Part shown: positions 8,590 to 18,055 of the stretch, one piece after another
How positions within the stretch are numbered: position 1 is the first letter of the stretch
Layout of the letters: each line of letters starts with the position of its first letter
Origin: Curtobacterium sp. S6
GTDB lineage: Bacteria > Actinomycetota > Actinomycetes > Actinomycetales > Micrococcaceae
Length of the DNA stretch: 64,000 nucleotides
Assembly: GCF_000710345.2 (NCBI RefSeq)
Contig: NZ_KL537415.1
Location: 102,433-166,432 of the forward strand
Direction: 5' to 3'
Position numbers and translations under genes: made by a program
The notes under the pieces: generated by a model
Seen by the model: the letters and a program-made list of their open reading frames with translations, nothing else
What the model was told of the DNA's origin: nothing
Database searches by the model: none

Positions 8590-9843
8590 GTGGAGTCCCC
8601 CGTACGCAAGTACATGCAGCAGTTGCTCGAGGAAACCCGAGGCCAGGACGGCGGAGAGCTCGCCGACTACATCCCGGAGCTGGCCAAGGCCGCCCCCGAC
8701 GTCTTCGCGATCGCGATGACCACGATCGACGGCCGCACCTATTCGGTGGGCGACGACGACCGCGAGTTCACGATCCAATCGATCTCCAAGCCCTTTGCTT
8801 ACGCGACCGCCCTGATGGATCGCGGGCTCGACGCCGTCTCGGAGAAGGTCGGCGTCGAGCCGACGGGTGAAGCTTTCAACGAGCTGTCCCTCGAGAAGGG
8901 CACCAACCGACCCAAGAACCCCATGATCAACGCTGGTGCGATCACGATCCACAGCATGCTCGCCGACCCCGGCTCGTCGCTCGAGGAGCGCGCCGAACGC
9001 ACCCGGGAGTTCTTCTCCCGGCTGGCCGGACGCCACCTCGAGATGGACGAATCCGTGTTCCGCTCCGAGTTGGAAACCGCCGACCGCAACTTCGCCCTGG
9101 CCCACATGCTCCGCAACCTGGGGGTCTTCGAAGAGCACGCTCATCAGGCAGTCGCGGGATACGTGGCGCAGTGCGCCATCAAGGTCAACGTGTGCGACCT
9201 CGCCGTGATGGGCGCGACCCTGGCCAATCGCGGGATGCACCCGTTCACCGGCGAGCGCGTCGTGAGCCGCGAGGTCGCCCGCCAGGTGCTCGCCGTGATG
9301 GTCTCGGCCGGCATGTACGACGCCTCGGGAACGTGGTTTTCCAACGTGGGCATCCCCGCCAAGTCGGGGGTCTCCGGCGGCATCCTCGGTGTCCTGCCCG
9401 GACAGGTGGGTATCGGCGTCTTGTCGCCCCGCCTGGACACCAAGGGCAACAGCGTTCGCGGCGTCCGCGTGTTCAATAAGCTCTCGCAGGATATGGGCCT
9501 GCACCTGTTGGACGCCGGAATCTTCGGCTCGAACGTCATCCGCTCCGTGAGCGAGGAGCCCGACGAGACGATCATGCGGATGCAGGGCGTGATCCAGTTC
9601 TCCGGTGCCGAGGCGATCATGCACCGCCTGTCCGGCCTGGAATGCGCTTCCGGCACGATGGTCTTCGACCTCACCCGCGTGACGCGCCTCGACGCGATGG
9701 CCCGCAGGATGTTCTTGGAAGGGCTACGCCGCCTGATCGCGGACGGCCACCGCGTGGAGATCATCGACCCCGACGATGTCCTGCCGGACCCCGACCTCGG
9801 AGGCAACACGTACCCGGTGCAACGCGAAACCGACCGCGACTGA
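8590..9843 (+). CDS. glsA: Glutaminase with C-terminal STAS domain
   Basis: 417 aa. Residues ~1-310 are a serine-dependent beta-lactamase-fold glutaminase (L-glutamine to L-glutamate plus ammonia). The catalytic SxxK is SISK (Ser64, Lys67), and further motifs are KNPMINAGAI, the Tyr in VAGYVAQC, and KSGVSGGI. Residues ~320-417 form a STAS domain (MRMQGVIQFSGAEAI..., VFDLTRVTRLDAMARRM), as found in the long glutaminases of some actinobacteria and in eukaryotic-like architectures. It starts at GTG 8590 with GGAAGGAC upstream. It is convergent with the metB-type gene. The STAS domain may act in regulation or oligomerisation. Confidence 0.9.
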   Translation: MESPVRKYMQQLLEETRGQDGGELADYIPELAKAAPDVFAIAMTTIDGRTYSVGDDDREFTIQSISKPFAYATALMDRGLDAVSEKVGVEPTGEAFNELSLEKGTNRPKNPMINAGAITIHSMLADPGSSLEERAERTREFFSRLAGRHLEMDESVFRSELETADRNFALAHMLRNLGVFEEHAHQAVAGYVAQCAIKVNVCDLAVMGATLANRGMHPFTGERVVSREVARQVLAVMVSAGMYDASGTWFSNVGIPAKSGVSGGILGVLPGQVGIGVLSPRLDTKGNSVRGVRVFNKLSQDMGLHLLDAGIFGSNVIRSVSEEPDETIMRMQGVIQFSGAEAIMHRLSGLECASGTMVFDLTRVTRLDAMARRMFLEGLRRLIADGHRVEIIDPDDVLPDPDLGGNTYPVQRETDRD

Positions 9844-9846
9844 TCC

Positions 9847-11091
9847 CTAGGCGGTCGCCAGGGCCGCGTCCAGGTCTTCGATCAGGTCTTCCACGTCCTC
9901 GATGCCGACCGACAGGCGCACGACGTCGCTCGGCGGGGCCTGCGGGGTGCCCTTGGTCGAGCCGTGCGTCATGGTCGCCGGGTGAGAGATCAGGGATTCG
10001 ACGCCGCCCAGGCTCACGGACAGGCCGAAGACCTGCGTCGCCTCGGCGACCCGACGGGCCGCCGCCTCCCCTCCCCGGAGCCCGAGGGAGACGATCCCGC
10101 CGAATCCGGTCATCTGACGCGCCGCGATCTCGTGGCCGGGGTGGTCCGGCAGGCCCGGGTAGTAGACGCGATCCACGGCGCGATGCCCCTGGAGCCACCT
10201 CGCGATGACCTCGGCGTTTTCGGCATGTTGCCGCATCCGCACGCCGAGGGTCTTCAACCCGCGGGAGGTCAGGAATGCGTCCTGCGGACCCGCGACCGCG
10301 CCGCCGGCGAACTGCTGGAATTGGACCAGGTCCGCGAGGGGCTGATCCTCCCACGCGGCGTCGCCCACGACCACTGCCCCACCGAGAACGTCCGAGTGGC
10401 CGCCGATGTACTTGGTCGTCGAGTGCACGACCGCGTCCGCGCCCAGGGTCAAGGGGTTTTGCGTGGCCGGAGAGGCGAAGGTGTTGTCCACGAACAGCAG
10501 GGCGCCGTGGGCGTGCGCCGCGTCGGCCCAGTCGCGAATATCCACGATCGTCAGCAAGGGATTCGTGGGCGTTTCGAGCCACACCACCCGGGCTTCCGGG
10601 GCGGCAAGCGCGCGTTCGCGGGCGGCGTCGTCCCCCGGGGCAATGAATTCGGTCGCCACGCCCCACCGCGCGTAGAGCTGGCTGAGCAACCGGTGCGTTC
10701 CGCCGTACGTCTCGGCGACGGCCACCACGGTGTTGCCGGGGCGCAGGGTCGACCGCAGGAGGGCGTCCTCGGCCGCGATCCCCGAGGCGAAAGCGTAGGC
10801 CGCCGATCCGTGCTCGAGCGCCGCGAGCTGGGTTTCGAGCGCGTTACGGGTGGGGTTGCCGCCGCGGGAATATTCGTAGCCGTTCTTGAGGGTCTCGACC
10901 CCGGTCTGGGTGAACGTGGAGGTCTGATAGATCGGCGGGATCACCGCACCCGTGTGCGGATCCGGCTCCTGGCCGGCGTGAACCGCGGCGGTGCGGAAGC
11001 CGGGCCGACGCGGGGTGCGGGTCGGCGCTTCCTCGGGGATGGCGTGAGGGCGAGCATCGTTGTGGTCGATTCCGTGGTCGAGGGGGCTCAT
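9847..11091 (-). CDS. metB: Cystathionine gamma-synthase/lyase-type PLP enzyme
   Basis: 414-aa Cys/Met-metabolism PLP enzyme (PF01053). The PLP lysine is Lys227 in STTKYIGGHSD. Other motifs are YSRGGNPTRNALE, ETYGGTHRLL, ETPTNPLL and SLGGVESLI. This set matches actinobacterial MetB/gamma-lyases, which use O-acyl-homoserine plus cysteine or act in reverse transsulfuration; the direction cannot be read from sequence. The start ATG 11091 overlaps the stop of the upstream metY gene (ATGA), with GGAAGGAGG upstream, so the two are translationally coupled. The operon is under a SAM riboswitch. Confidence 0.82.
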   Translation of the reverse strand: MSPLDHGIDHNDARPHAIPEEAPTRTPRRPGFRTAAVHAGQEPDPHTGAVIPPIYQTSTFTQTGVETLKNGYEYSRGGNPTRNALETQLAALEHGSAAYAFASGIAAEDALLRSTLRPGNTVVAVAETYGGTHRLLSQLYARWGVATEFIAPGDDAARERALAAPEARVVWLETPTNPLLTIVDIRDWADAAHAHGALLFVDNTFASPATQNPLTLGADAVVHSTTKYIGGHSDVLGGAVVVGDAAWEDQPLADLVQFQQFAGGAVAGPQDAFLTSRGLKTLGVRMRQHAENAEVIARWLQGHRAVDRVYYPGLPDHPGHEIAARQMTGFGGIVSLGLRGGEAAARRVAEATQVFGLSVSLGGVESLISHPATMTHGSTKGTPQAPPSDVVRLSVGIEDVEDLIEDLDAALATA

Positions 11092-12515
11092 GCGCGCGCC
11101 GCCTCCTTCCGTTCCGTGACGTGGTGCTGGGCGGTGGCGTCCTGGTTCGCCGCGGCGGCGGTTTGCGGCGCCCCCACGGAGTCGAGGGCCTGAGCCAGGT
11201 CGGCCCACAGGTCATCGACGTCCTCTCGCCCCAGGGCCAGGCGGACGGTCTGGTCCGTGATTCCGCCGGCGGCCTTGAGCTCGGGCGTGAGCCGACAGTG
11301 CGTGGTCCAGGCGGGATGGCTGATCATGGACCGGCCGTCCCCCAGATTGACCGCGATCGTGAATAACCGAAGGGCGTCGAAAAACTGTTCGACCTCCCGG
11401 GTGGTGCCGTCCAGCTCGAAGGACAGGATGGCGCCGGTGCCGCGAGGAAAATCCCGCCGCGCGATGACGGCGTCGGGCGATCCGGGCAGGCTCGGGTGCC
11501 GCACCGCCGCGACCCTGGGGTGCCCCTGGAGCCTGCTCGCGATTTCCTCCGCGACCTCGCAGTGGCGCCGGACCCTGACGTCCAGGGTTTCGATACCCTC
11601 GAGGGCCTGCTGGGCGTTCCACGGCGCCAGACTCGGGCCCAGGTCGTTGAGCAACTGCGCCCTGACCAGGTGCAGAAAAGCACCGTGCTCTCCGCGAGCG
11701 GCCACCATGGATTGGTTGCCGAAGCGCCGGCGGGGCGCGGTGAACTGCGGCCAGCGGTCCGCATCGAGGCTCGGGCTGAACCGACCGGTGTCCACGACGA
11801 CGCCCGCGAGCGCGGTCCCGTTGCCCGTCAGGTACTTGGTCACGGAATGCACCACGACGTCGGCCCCGAGGAGGCCTGGCCGCAAGAGGTAGGGAGTCGC
11901 CAGCGTGTTATCCACGATCAGCACGGCGCCCGAGGCGTGAGCGATCTCGGCCAGCGCGGGCAGGTCCGGAAGATCCGCGTGGGGGTTACCGATGGATTCC
12001 ACCAGGAACGCGCGGGTCCGCGGGGTGACGGCGCGCGCCCATTCCTCGGGTCGGTGCGGGCTGACCCACGTGACGCCGATGCCGGCCTCGGCGAGGGTGT
12101 CGTTGAGCAGGTCCGCCGTGCCGCCGTAGATCCTGTTGGAGGCCACCACGTGACCGGGGTCGACGTCGGGGTGCGGCTCACCGTCGGGGCTCTGTCCGGA
12201 CCGTCCCGCGAGCGCGAGCAGGGCGAGGCTGATGGCCGCCTGACCGGAAGCGGTGGCGACCGCCCCGACCCCGCCCTCGAGTTCGGCGAGGCGTCGTTCC
12301 AGAAGACCCACCGTGGGGCTACCCGTGCGGGAATACGTAAAACCCGGTTGCCGCTGGGCAAAACATTCGCGGGCCTCGGCCAGGGAGCCGAAGGAATACG
12401 AGGCCGTCAGGTACAGCGGCGGGTGCACGGGATGCGCGGCCGGCGGGTTCGCGGTTCCCCCGTGCACCTGGACCGTCCCGATCCCGGGTGCCGTGGGGTT
12501 CGTTTCAGCGGACAT
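11088..12515 (-). CDS. metY: O-acetylhomoserine sulfhydrylase-type PLP enzyme
   Basis: 475-aa PLP enzyme of the MetY group. It would make homocysteine (or methionine) from O-acetyl-homoserine and sulfide. The N-terminal VQVHGGTAN...PPLYLTASYSF is typical. The PLP lysine is Lys227 in HSVTKYLTGNG, followed by LAGVVVD. The C-terminus has VNLGDGRSMISHPA...THCRLT as in MetY. It has longer Ala/Gln-rich ends than usual. The start ATG 12515 (or the adjacent ATG 12518) follows AGGAGGAGG. First gene of a two-gene operon with metB, downstream of a SAM-sensing leader. Confidence 0.85.
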   Translation of the reverse strand: MSAETNPTAPGIGTVQVHGGTANPPAAHPVHPPLYLTASYSFGSLAEARECFAQRQPGFTYSRTGSPTVGLLERRLAELEGGVGAVATASGQAAISLALLALAGRSGQSPDGEPHPDVDPGHVVASNRIYGGTADLLNDTLAEAGIGVTWVSPHRPEEWARAVTPRTRAFLVESIGNPHADLPDLPALAEIAHASGAVLIVDNTLATPYLLRPGLLGADVVVHSVTKYLTGNGTALAGVVVDTGRFSPSLDADRWPQFTAPRRRFGNQSMVAARGEHGAFLHLVRAQLLNDLGPSLAPWNAQQALEGIETLDVRVRRHCEVAEEIASRLQGHPRVAAVRHPSLPGSPDAVIARRDFPRGTGAILSFELDGTTREVEQFFDALRLFTIAVNLGDGRSMISHPAWTTHCRLTPELKAAGGITDQTVRLALGREDVDDLWADLAQALDSVGAPQTAAAANQDATAQHHVTERKEAARA

Positions 12516-12589
12516 CATGACCTCCTCCTGGGCGGGCGCCGAGAGGGTCTCGAAACGCCGTGCTTGCCGAGGCGATGGCGCTCCCGGCC

Positions 12590-12672
12590 GGATCGTCATC
12601 TGGGGCACCCCATCACAGCGGGAAGGGTTGCCGACCGGTCAGCCAGAGCATTTCGACCGGTACTCGTGATCC
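12590..12672 (-). ncRNA. SAM riboswitch (SAM-I/SAM-IV superfamily) upstream of metY
   Basis: On the minus strand the leader reads GGATCACGAGTACCGG at its 5' end, GGTCGGCAACCC in the middle, GATGGGGTGCCCCAG next and GATGACGATCC at its 3' end. These match the conserved core of actinobacterial SAM-binding leaders (the SAM-IV consensus has GGTCATGAGTGCC, CCGGCAACCC, GTGGGGTGCCCC, GGTGA). The terminal GGATC/GATCC closes P1. It lies about 75 nt upstream of the metY start, as expected for SAM-dependent repression of methionine synthesis. Confidence 0.85.
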
Positions 12673-12841
12673 TTAGCCCCGAACCTAACAGCGCCGCCCG
12701 GGGCCCGGCAGGTCATGACGGAATATGCGCGCCGTGCGTCACACACGGTTCACCGGGGCGTTTCGACGCGTCATATGACGACGTGCGACGGCGGCGCCGG
12801 GAGGTCCGGTCGACGCGATCCGAGAGCGTCCGTCCGGCCGC

Positions 12842-13771
12842 TCAGCGGCTCAAGCGCAGCTCCGGATCCGGGGAGGCCTCGCGATGCACCGCGGCCTCGA
12901 AGGCTTCCCGGCATGCGCGCACCGCGGGGTGGTTCTCGCGGCCGGTCCGCACCGAGGTGTAGACCATGCGGTACCCGTTGCCGGGAAGTCCGATGAGCCG
13001 CGTGCCCGCCGCGGCGTGATCGCCGAGCAGGGCCGGAATCACGGCGACGGCGTGCCCCGCCGCCACGAGGTTCGATTGGATCAGCGGATTGTGGGTGTTG
13101 AACCGGACGCGCGGTTCGAAGCCCGCGTGGCGGCACAGGGCCCGCGCCCAGAGCCCGGTCGGCTGGTCGTCGGGGTCCATGGCCCACGGGCAGTCGGCCA
13201 GGTCTCGGAAGGTTTCCGGGATGTCCGAGAATGGCCCCGTCGTCGGAATCACCAGATACATCGGGTCACGAATCAGGTCGACTCGCTCGACGCCCGGGCG
13301 CACGGGCTCCGCCAAGCCGGGATATTCCTCGCCGATGATCATGTCGACGTCGTGGGAAACGAGCCCCTCGTAGGCCGCCGTAACCTCCTGCTCGGTGATC
13401 TCGACGGTCAGTTGCGGGTGGGCCTGCTCCAAATAGTCCAGGGCCGTCGACGCCGCCGCCATGACCGCGGTCTGAAAGGCGCCGATCCGAATGGTTCCGC
13501 CAACCGTCGTCTGGGCCCCGGCGAGGTCCGCCTCGGCCCGCTCCATCTGGGCGAGCATTTCCTCCGTGTGCCGGACCAGGGTCACGGCCTCGGGCGTCAG
13601 GCGGACCCCTCGACCCACGCGCTCGAGCAGCACGACCCCGGCCTCCTTTTCGAGCAACGACAGCTGATGGGAGATGGCCGACGGGGTATACGCCATCGAA
13701 TCGGCGGCGCGGGCAAGGGTCCCCAGCCGGTGCACCTCGCGAAGCATGCGAAGCCGTTGCAGATCGAGCAT
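12842..13771 (-). CDS. LysR-family regulator (LysG/ArgP-like)
   Basis: 309 aa. The N-terminal winged HTH spans residues ~3-60 (GTLARAADSMAYTPSAISHQ, LLEKEAGVVLLERVGRGVRLT). The C-terminal periplasmic-binding-like effector domain spans ~90-295. The ATG at 13771 has GGAGGG 5 nt upstream. It is divergent from an RhtA-like amino-acid exporter, an arrangement like lysG-lysE, so it probably activates the exporter in response to an amino acid. An inverted repeat (TTCAC-N8-GTGAA) sits in the control region. Confidence 0.82.
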   Translation of the reverse strand: MLDLQRLRMLREVHRLGTLARAADSMAYTPSAISHQLSLLEKEAGVVLLERVGRGVRLTPEAVTLVRHTEEMLAQMERAEADLAGAQTTVGGTIRIGAFQTAVMAAASTALDYLEQAHPQLTVEITEQEVTAAYEGLVSHDVDMIIGEEYPGLAEPVRPGVERVDLIRDPMYLVIPTTGPFSDIPETFRDLADCPWAMDPDDQPTGLWARALCRHAGFEPRVRFNTHNPLIQSNLVAAGHAVAVIPALLGDHAAAGTRLIGLPGNGYRMVYTSVRTGRENHPAVRACREAFEAAVHREASPDPELRLSR

Positions 13772-13799
13772 GGACCCTCCGAGCGTTGCGTGAATAATC

Positions 13800-13817
13800 T
13801 TCACCGGGTTCCGTGAA
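13800..13817. promoter_or_regulatory. Inverted repeat, candidate LysR binding site
   Basis: TTCAC-N8-GTGAA lies between the divergent LysR and exporter genes, 29 bp upstream of the LysR start. Assignment is by position and symmetry only. Confidence 0.4.
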
Positions 13818-13925
13818 ATACCTTCGCTAGACTACTCATTCCCGAGGCCCCAAGCTATAGAGGTGGATGTCGCCGAGGGGCGTCTTCCGCGTCGTCCATC
13901 GCAGTCATCTACAGGCAGGGCCGTC

Positions 13926-14927
13926 ATGAGCAGAATGAACACCGGACCCGTGACCGGCGTGACCCCGGCGGTCGTCTCGACCGGGTCGATGCCCACGGTC
14001 AACCCCGACCCGGCCTCGCAGCGGCACATGGGGCTCGGGGTCCTCATGGTGCTCGGCTCCTGCACCTCCCTGCAATTGGGCGCCGCCATCGCCACACAAC
14101 TGTTTCCGACGCTCGGGGCCTGGGGCGTCACGTCCTTGCGGATGGCCTTCGCGGCCCTCATTCTGCTGCTGGTCGTCCGGCCCCGCATTGCGGGGTGGAC
14201 CTGGCACCAGTGGCGTTCGGTGATCCTCTTCGGCCTGGCCCTGGGCGGCATGAACGGCTTCTTCTACGCGGGGATCGACCGCATCCCGCTGGGGGCCGGC
14301 GTGGCCATCGAGTTCTTGGGGCCGCTGACCCTCGCGGCGGTCCTCTCCCGCAAAATGGTCGATTTCCTGTGGGTGCTCCTCGCGCTGTGCGGCATGGGCG
14401 TTTTGGGCTTCGAGAGCCTGACCTCTAGCGAGGCCGCCCTCGACCCCCTCGGCGTGATGTTCGTGCTGATCGCCGGCGCCTTTTGGGCCGGGTACGTGCT
14501 GACCAGCTCGAAGGTCGGCAAGATCGTCCCCGGCACCGGAGGTCTGGCGATGGCGATGGTCGTGGCGGCGATCGCCATGGCACCCGTGGGTGGACCCATG
14601 GCCGTTCACGCGTTCTCGGATCCCGCCTTGCTCGGCGTCTGCGCGGCGGTCGGGCTGCTGTCCTCCGTGATCCCCTACTCCCTGGAACTCAAGGCCCTGC
14701 GCGTTCTGCCCAGCGCGACGTTCAGCATCTTGCTGAGCCTCGAACCGGCTTTCGCCGCGCTGTTCGGGTTCTTCCTGTTGCACCAAGCGATCAGCCCGCT
14801 CCGCTTCCTCGCGATCACCCTGGTGATCCTCGCGTCGATGGGCACGACGCTGTCCTCCACCAGGGTCAGCGTGCCGAAGCGGCGGCAGGCCCGGCGTGCG
14901 GCCTCGGCGATGAGCGCACGCGAGTAG
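13926..14927 (+). CDS. EamA/DMT-family transporter, RhtA-like amino-acid exporter
   Basis: 333 aa with ten hydrophobic segments and two EamA halves. The segment GGMNGFFYAGIDRIPLGAG followed by AIEFLGPL is characteristic of the threonine/homoserine exporter RhtA group. A second half-signature is PYSLELKALRVLPSATFSIL, followed by LEPAFAALFGFF. It probably exports threonine, homoserine or a related amino acid under control of the divergent LysR. ATG 13926 follows AGGCAGGG. The C-terminus is basic. Confidence 0.83.
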   Translation: MSRMNTGPVTGVTPAVVSTGSMPTVNPDPASQRHMGLGVLMVLGSCTSLQLGAAIATQLFPTLGAWGVTSLRMAFAALILLLVVRPRIAGWTWHQWRSVILFGLALGGMNGFFYAGIDRIPLGAGVAIEFLGPLTLAAVLSRKMVDFLWVLLALCGMGVLGFESLTSSEAALDPLGVMFVLIAGAFWAGYVLTSSKVGKIVPGTGGLAMAMVVAAIAMAPVGGPMAVHAFSDPALLGVCAAVGLLSSVIPYSLELKALRVLPSATFSILLSLEPAFAALFGFFLLHQAISPLRFLAITLVILASMGTTLSSTRVSVPKRRQARRAASAMSARE

Positions 14928-14951
14928 TGCCGGGCCCGGCGGGCACGACGA

Positions 14952-14982
14952 GGCCTCGGTGCCGCCGAAAACCGCCGAGGCC
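14952..14982. terminator. Terminator hairpin between convergent genes
   Basis: GGCCTCGG...CCGAGGCC stem with a GCCGCCGAAAAC loop, between the exporter and the hydrolase pseudogene. Confidence 0.55.
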
Positions 14983-14998
14983 CGACCCGGCCCCGTTC

Positions 14999-16930
14999 CT
15001 AGTGCGGCAGCGGCACGTAGATCACGCTGCCGCCGAGGGCCATCATCGCGAAGAGCGTGACCGTGACGATGGGCCCGAGCCAGACCCGTCCCGTGATCGT
15101 GAAGAACGCCCTGTTGAACAGCGGGAGGATCACCATCATCGGCAACACCGACTGGAGCATGTTCACGTAGAGCCAGTCGTCGGTCCAGAACACCGTCCCC
15201 GTGGAGAAGAACGTGACGTACTGGATCACGAAGATCGCCGCCAGGCCTACCGAGTTGGCGAGCGCGGCGATCAGGTAGCCCACCCACTTCTTGTGCCCCG
15301 CGATGCGCATCGACCCGTTGACGCGCAGCGAATTGCTGAAGAAGAAGACGAAGAGCAACACGATGTACATGAGCCCGACCCAGAACCACCGCGCCGAGAT
15401 CGGGCGGGCCGCGACCACCAGGAAGCGGTAGTCGGAGTGGAACAGCCCGTAAATCACGGACAGCAGCACGTAGAAGCTCGTGACGAGCAACAGCGCGAGC
15501 AGGAGCGTCTTGCCGAAATCCTTGGCGCCGATCCTGAGCCCCCACGTGCGGGAGCTCGCACCGCGGCGTCGCCCATAGAGCCAGTGCGTCCCGAAGAACA
15601 GCGCCAGGCCGAACAGCCCGTTGACCAAGGACCAGAGCAAAACACCGTTGACCATGCGCGCGGGGAAGAACCACGTGTTGACCGAGTTGGTCGCGTCGGG
15701 GAACACGAATTTCGTGGCGTTGGAGAGCGGAATGAACGTCAGGCAGGCCACCGCGGCAGAGACCACCAGGGTGCCCCAGAAGATCAGCTTGCCGACGCCG
15801 GTCTGCCGGCCCTGTGGCGCCGGAACCGGTTGGGCCGCAGAGCTGAGCGCCGGGATGCGCAGGAACAGCCTGCTCAACGGCAGGAGCATCACCAGCCCGC
15901 CCACCAGGGAGATCAGGTTGAACACTTCCTTCAGGAACCAGGTCTGATTCCCGCTCGAGAGGTCGGTGTGTCAGTCGAGGGTCGTCGTGAAGAAGTCCAT
16001 GAGGCCGCCGATGGCGCTGGGCGACATCGGTTGGAAGGGGTGGATGGTCTCGTCGTTATTGGCGATGCGGTAGGTGCGGTCCGAGGCGTCCCCATAGGGG
16101 GTGTCGGTATCCACGGAGGTCACGTGCTGGCTCTTGGGCAGGCCGGAATTGATGAACGCGATGGCCTCCGGGGCGTCGGTCAGGTCGCCGTCCCCGTTGA
16201 CGTTTCGGTATCCGCCCTCGTCGTACCGGGCGTAACCGAGGCCCAGGTTCGAGTCGATGTTCTTGAAGGACTTCTCGTCGAAATTGCGTAGCCACCCGGA
16301 GATATACGCCGACCGGATTTTATTGAGGGACCGCGCATGGGCGCGCTCGTCCTCGGTCACCGTGGCGCCGCCGGGCGAGGAAGGTTCGGCGGCCTTCTTC
16401 AGGGCGTCCTTCTCCAACTTCCCGTAGTGGGCCGCGGCGGTCCTGACCTGGCTGCCTCCGGCGGAATGTCCCGTCATTCCAATACGGTCCTGGTCCACAT
16501 AGTTGAAGGTCGAGGTCTTCGTGACGTAGTCGACCGCAGGGATCAGCGCGGATTCTTTGGAGCCGGGATCCTGCGAGCTGGATTCGCCCTGGTTATAGGG
16601 ATCGACCACGAGCGTGGCCATGCCGCGTCGGCTCAACTCGAGGGAATTGCTGACCTGGGTCTCTTTGGTGCGCTGGAAGCCGGGGGTCACCACGACCATC
16701 GGCACCTTGTGGTCCTCACTCGCGGCGACCGGCTTGTACAGGTCCGCGGAAATCACCTGCCCGTTGGGGCCGGGGATCTTGAGGCTCTGCACCTGAACGG
16801 TTCCCGCGTTGGTCTGGACGAGGAAGGAGCCGAGGCCTCCCACGAGCACCATGGCCAAACAGACCAGGAGTTTCATGACGTCGCGTCGGACGTTCGAGGC
16901 CGGTGCGATGCGTCGTGAGGAACTGGGCAT
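14999..16930 (-). pseudogene. Membrane-anchored alpha/beta hydrolase, split by in-frame TGA at 15971-15973
   Basis: Two open frames in the same reading frame are separated only by TGA at 15971-15973. The first (16930-15974, ~319 aa) has an N-terminal TM, a nucleophile elbow GHSAGGS and a late His in NDETIHPF: an alpha/beta hydrolase. The second half (to TAG 14999) is a polytopic domain of about eight TM segments. Directly after the stop, the frame reads HTDLSSGNQTWFLKE before the first TM, which looks like continuous protein, and full-length ~640-aa hydrolase-plus-membrane-domain proteins occur in Gram-positive bacteria. The GTG at 15925 has no properly spaced ribosome site, so separate translation is unlikely. 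Either a nonsense mutation, readthrough, or a sequencing error. Confidence 0.75.
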
Positions 16931-16965
16931 GGGTGAGACTTCCCTCCCGGAAGGCGCCAAAAAAT

Positions 16966-16976
16966 TAGTGTCACTA
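16966..16976. promoter_or_regulatory. 11-bp palindrome upstream of the hydrolase gene
   Basis: TAGTGTCACTA, a perfect palindrome around a central T, about 36 bp upstream of the hydrolase ATG. Candidate operator; no regulator gene is adjacent. Confidence 0.4.
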
Positions 16977-17053
16977 GGTATTTAGAGCCTACTCGCCCAG
17001 AGGCGCTCGCACCGCCCCGGCCTTCCATATTTCTCTACGGATACGACACCGTT

Positions 17054-18055
17054 TCAGCCTGTCCCAGAGCCCGAAACCTTCAGAGCACCATCGAGTGCTG
17101 CGGCGCAGGCATCCACCCCGATATCGATGCCCGTTGCGGCCAGCTGCCCGCTGATCCCCCCGGGGTTCACCAGGTTGTACTCGACGATGTAGGGGAACGC
17201 CAGGTCGATGCCGACGTAGTTGATGCCGTGCTCCTGCAGCTCACGGCCGACCTCCTCGCACAGCTCCCGGGCGGCCTCGGAAATCTCGAGTTCGGTCTCT
17301 ACCCCGCCGACCGCGTAGTTACCGCGGAATTCCGCTCCCGTGGGCGTCTTTTTGTAACCGCCCACGACACGACCGCCGGCAACAATCACTCGGTTCTCGG
17401 CCGCAGCCATCTCCGGGATGTACCGCTGCAAGAGGGTGTATTCCTCGGCTTGACCGTACGCTTCACGCGTGTGCATCTCGTACTTCTGGTAGGCGTTCCC
17501 GGTTGCGGCCTGGATCAATGCGGACCGGTTCGAGTCACCCTTACGCAGGAGAAAGACGCCGGCGCCGCACCCCAGGTTCGGTGGTTTCAGGACCCAGGTG
17601 TCGTCGGGCGCCGCGTCGACGACCTCCCGCACCTCGGACTCCTGCAGGAGCACATGCGACGGGGCGAAATGTTTCGCGGCCCGCAGCCCGAGCACACCGA
17701 TTTTGTTGTTGATGAAGACAACAGATGATGGCCGGTTGACGAAGGTGACTCGCTGCTCAAGCACCCAGAGCAGCTGGAAGAACTCTCGCTCTCGGGAGGG
17801 GTGCGAGTATTCCAGGAGCCACACCAGGTCGAAGTCCTCGCAGGAGAGCGCCTCGGTCATCCGTGGGTGCTCGTCTCCCACCTGACTTTCCTCGAACGGG
17901 GCGGTGCGCGCGGTGACACGGCCGTCGACGAGGGTGAGCGTGTCGACGTCACCGAGCACAACCTCATGGCCGAGCTCGTGGAGGGATCGGGGAATGAAGA
18001 AGTTGTTGACCGGTTCGTAGTGGGTTCTGTGGAGTGTCAGGACGAGGATCTTCAC
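17054..18055 (-). CDS. ATP-grasp ligase, glutathione-synthetase (GshB/RimK)-like
   Basis: 333 aa, last gene of the six-gene operon. A GshB-like N-terminal Rossmann region (MKILVLTLHRTHYEP) comes first. The ATP-grasp fold follows, with the ATP-binding Lys in WVLKPPNLGCGAGV, a second hinge near LLQRYIPE, and the metal-binding strand IVEYNLVNPGG (Glu/Asn pair). The fold activates a carboxylate as acyl phosphate and joins it to an amine or thiol. It starts at GTG 18055 (AAGG 9 nt upstream), overlapping the previous stop in GTGA. Since this chromosome already places it between biosynthetic genes and not with a gamma-glutamylcysteine ligase, a glutathione role is unlikely. Probably forms one amide of a small peptide product. 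Confidence 0.82.
   Translation of the reverse strand: MKILVLTLHRTHYEPVNNFFIPRSLHELGHEVVLGDVDTLTLVDGRVTARTAPFEESQVGDEHPRMTEALSCEDFDLVWLLEYSHPSREREFFQLLWVLEQRVTFVNRPSSVVFINNKIGVLGLRAAKHFAPSHVLLQESEVREVVDAAPDDTWVLKPPNLGCGAGVFLLRKGDSNRSALIQAATGNAYQKYEMHTREAYGQAEEYTLLQRYIPEMAAAENRVIVAGGRVVGGYKKTPTGAEFRGNYAVGGVETELEISEAARELCEEVGRELQEHGINYVGIDLAFPYIVEYNLVNPGGISGQLAATGIDIGVDACAAALDGALKVSGSGTG

Noticed and set aside
14999-15925. Second half of the hydrolase as an independent gene starting at GTG 15925
   Set aside because: AAGGAA directly abuts the GTG without spacing, and the frame is continuous with the hydrolase apart from one TGA.
17054-18055. Glutathione synthetase
   Set aside because: No gamma-glutamylcysteine ligase nearby, embedded in a six-gene operon with two other ATP-grasp ligases; actinobacteria usually make mycothiol.
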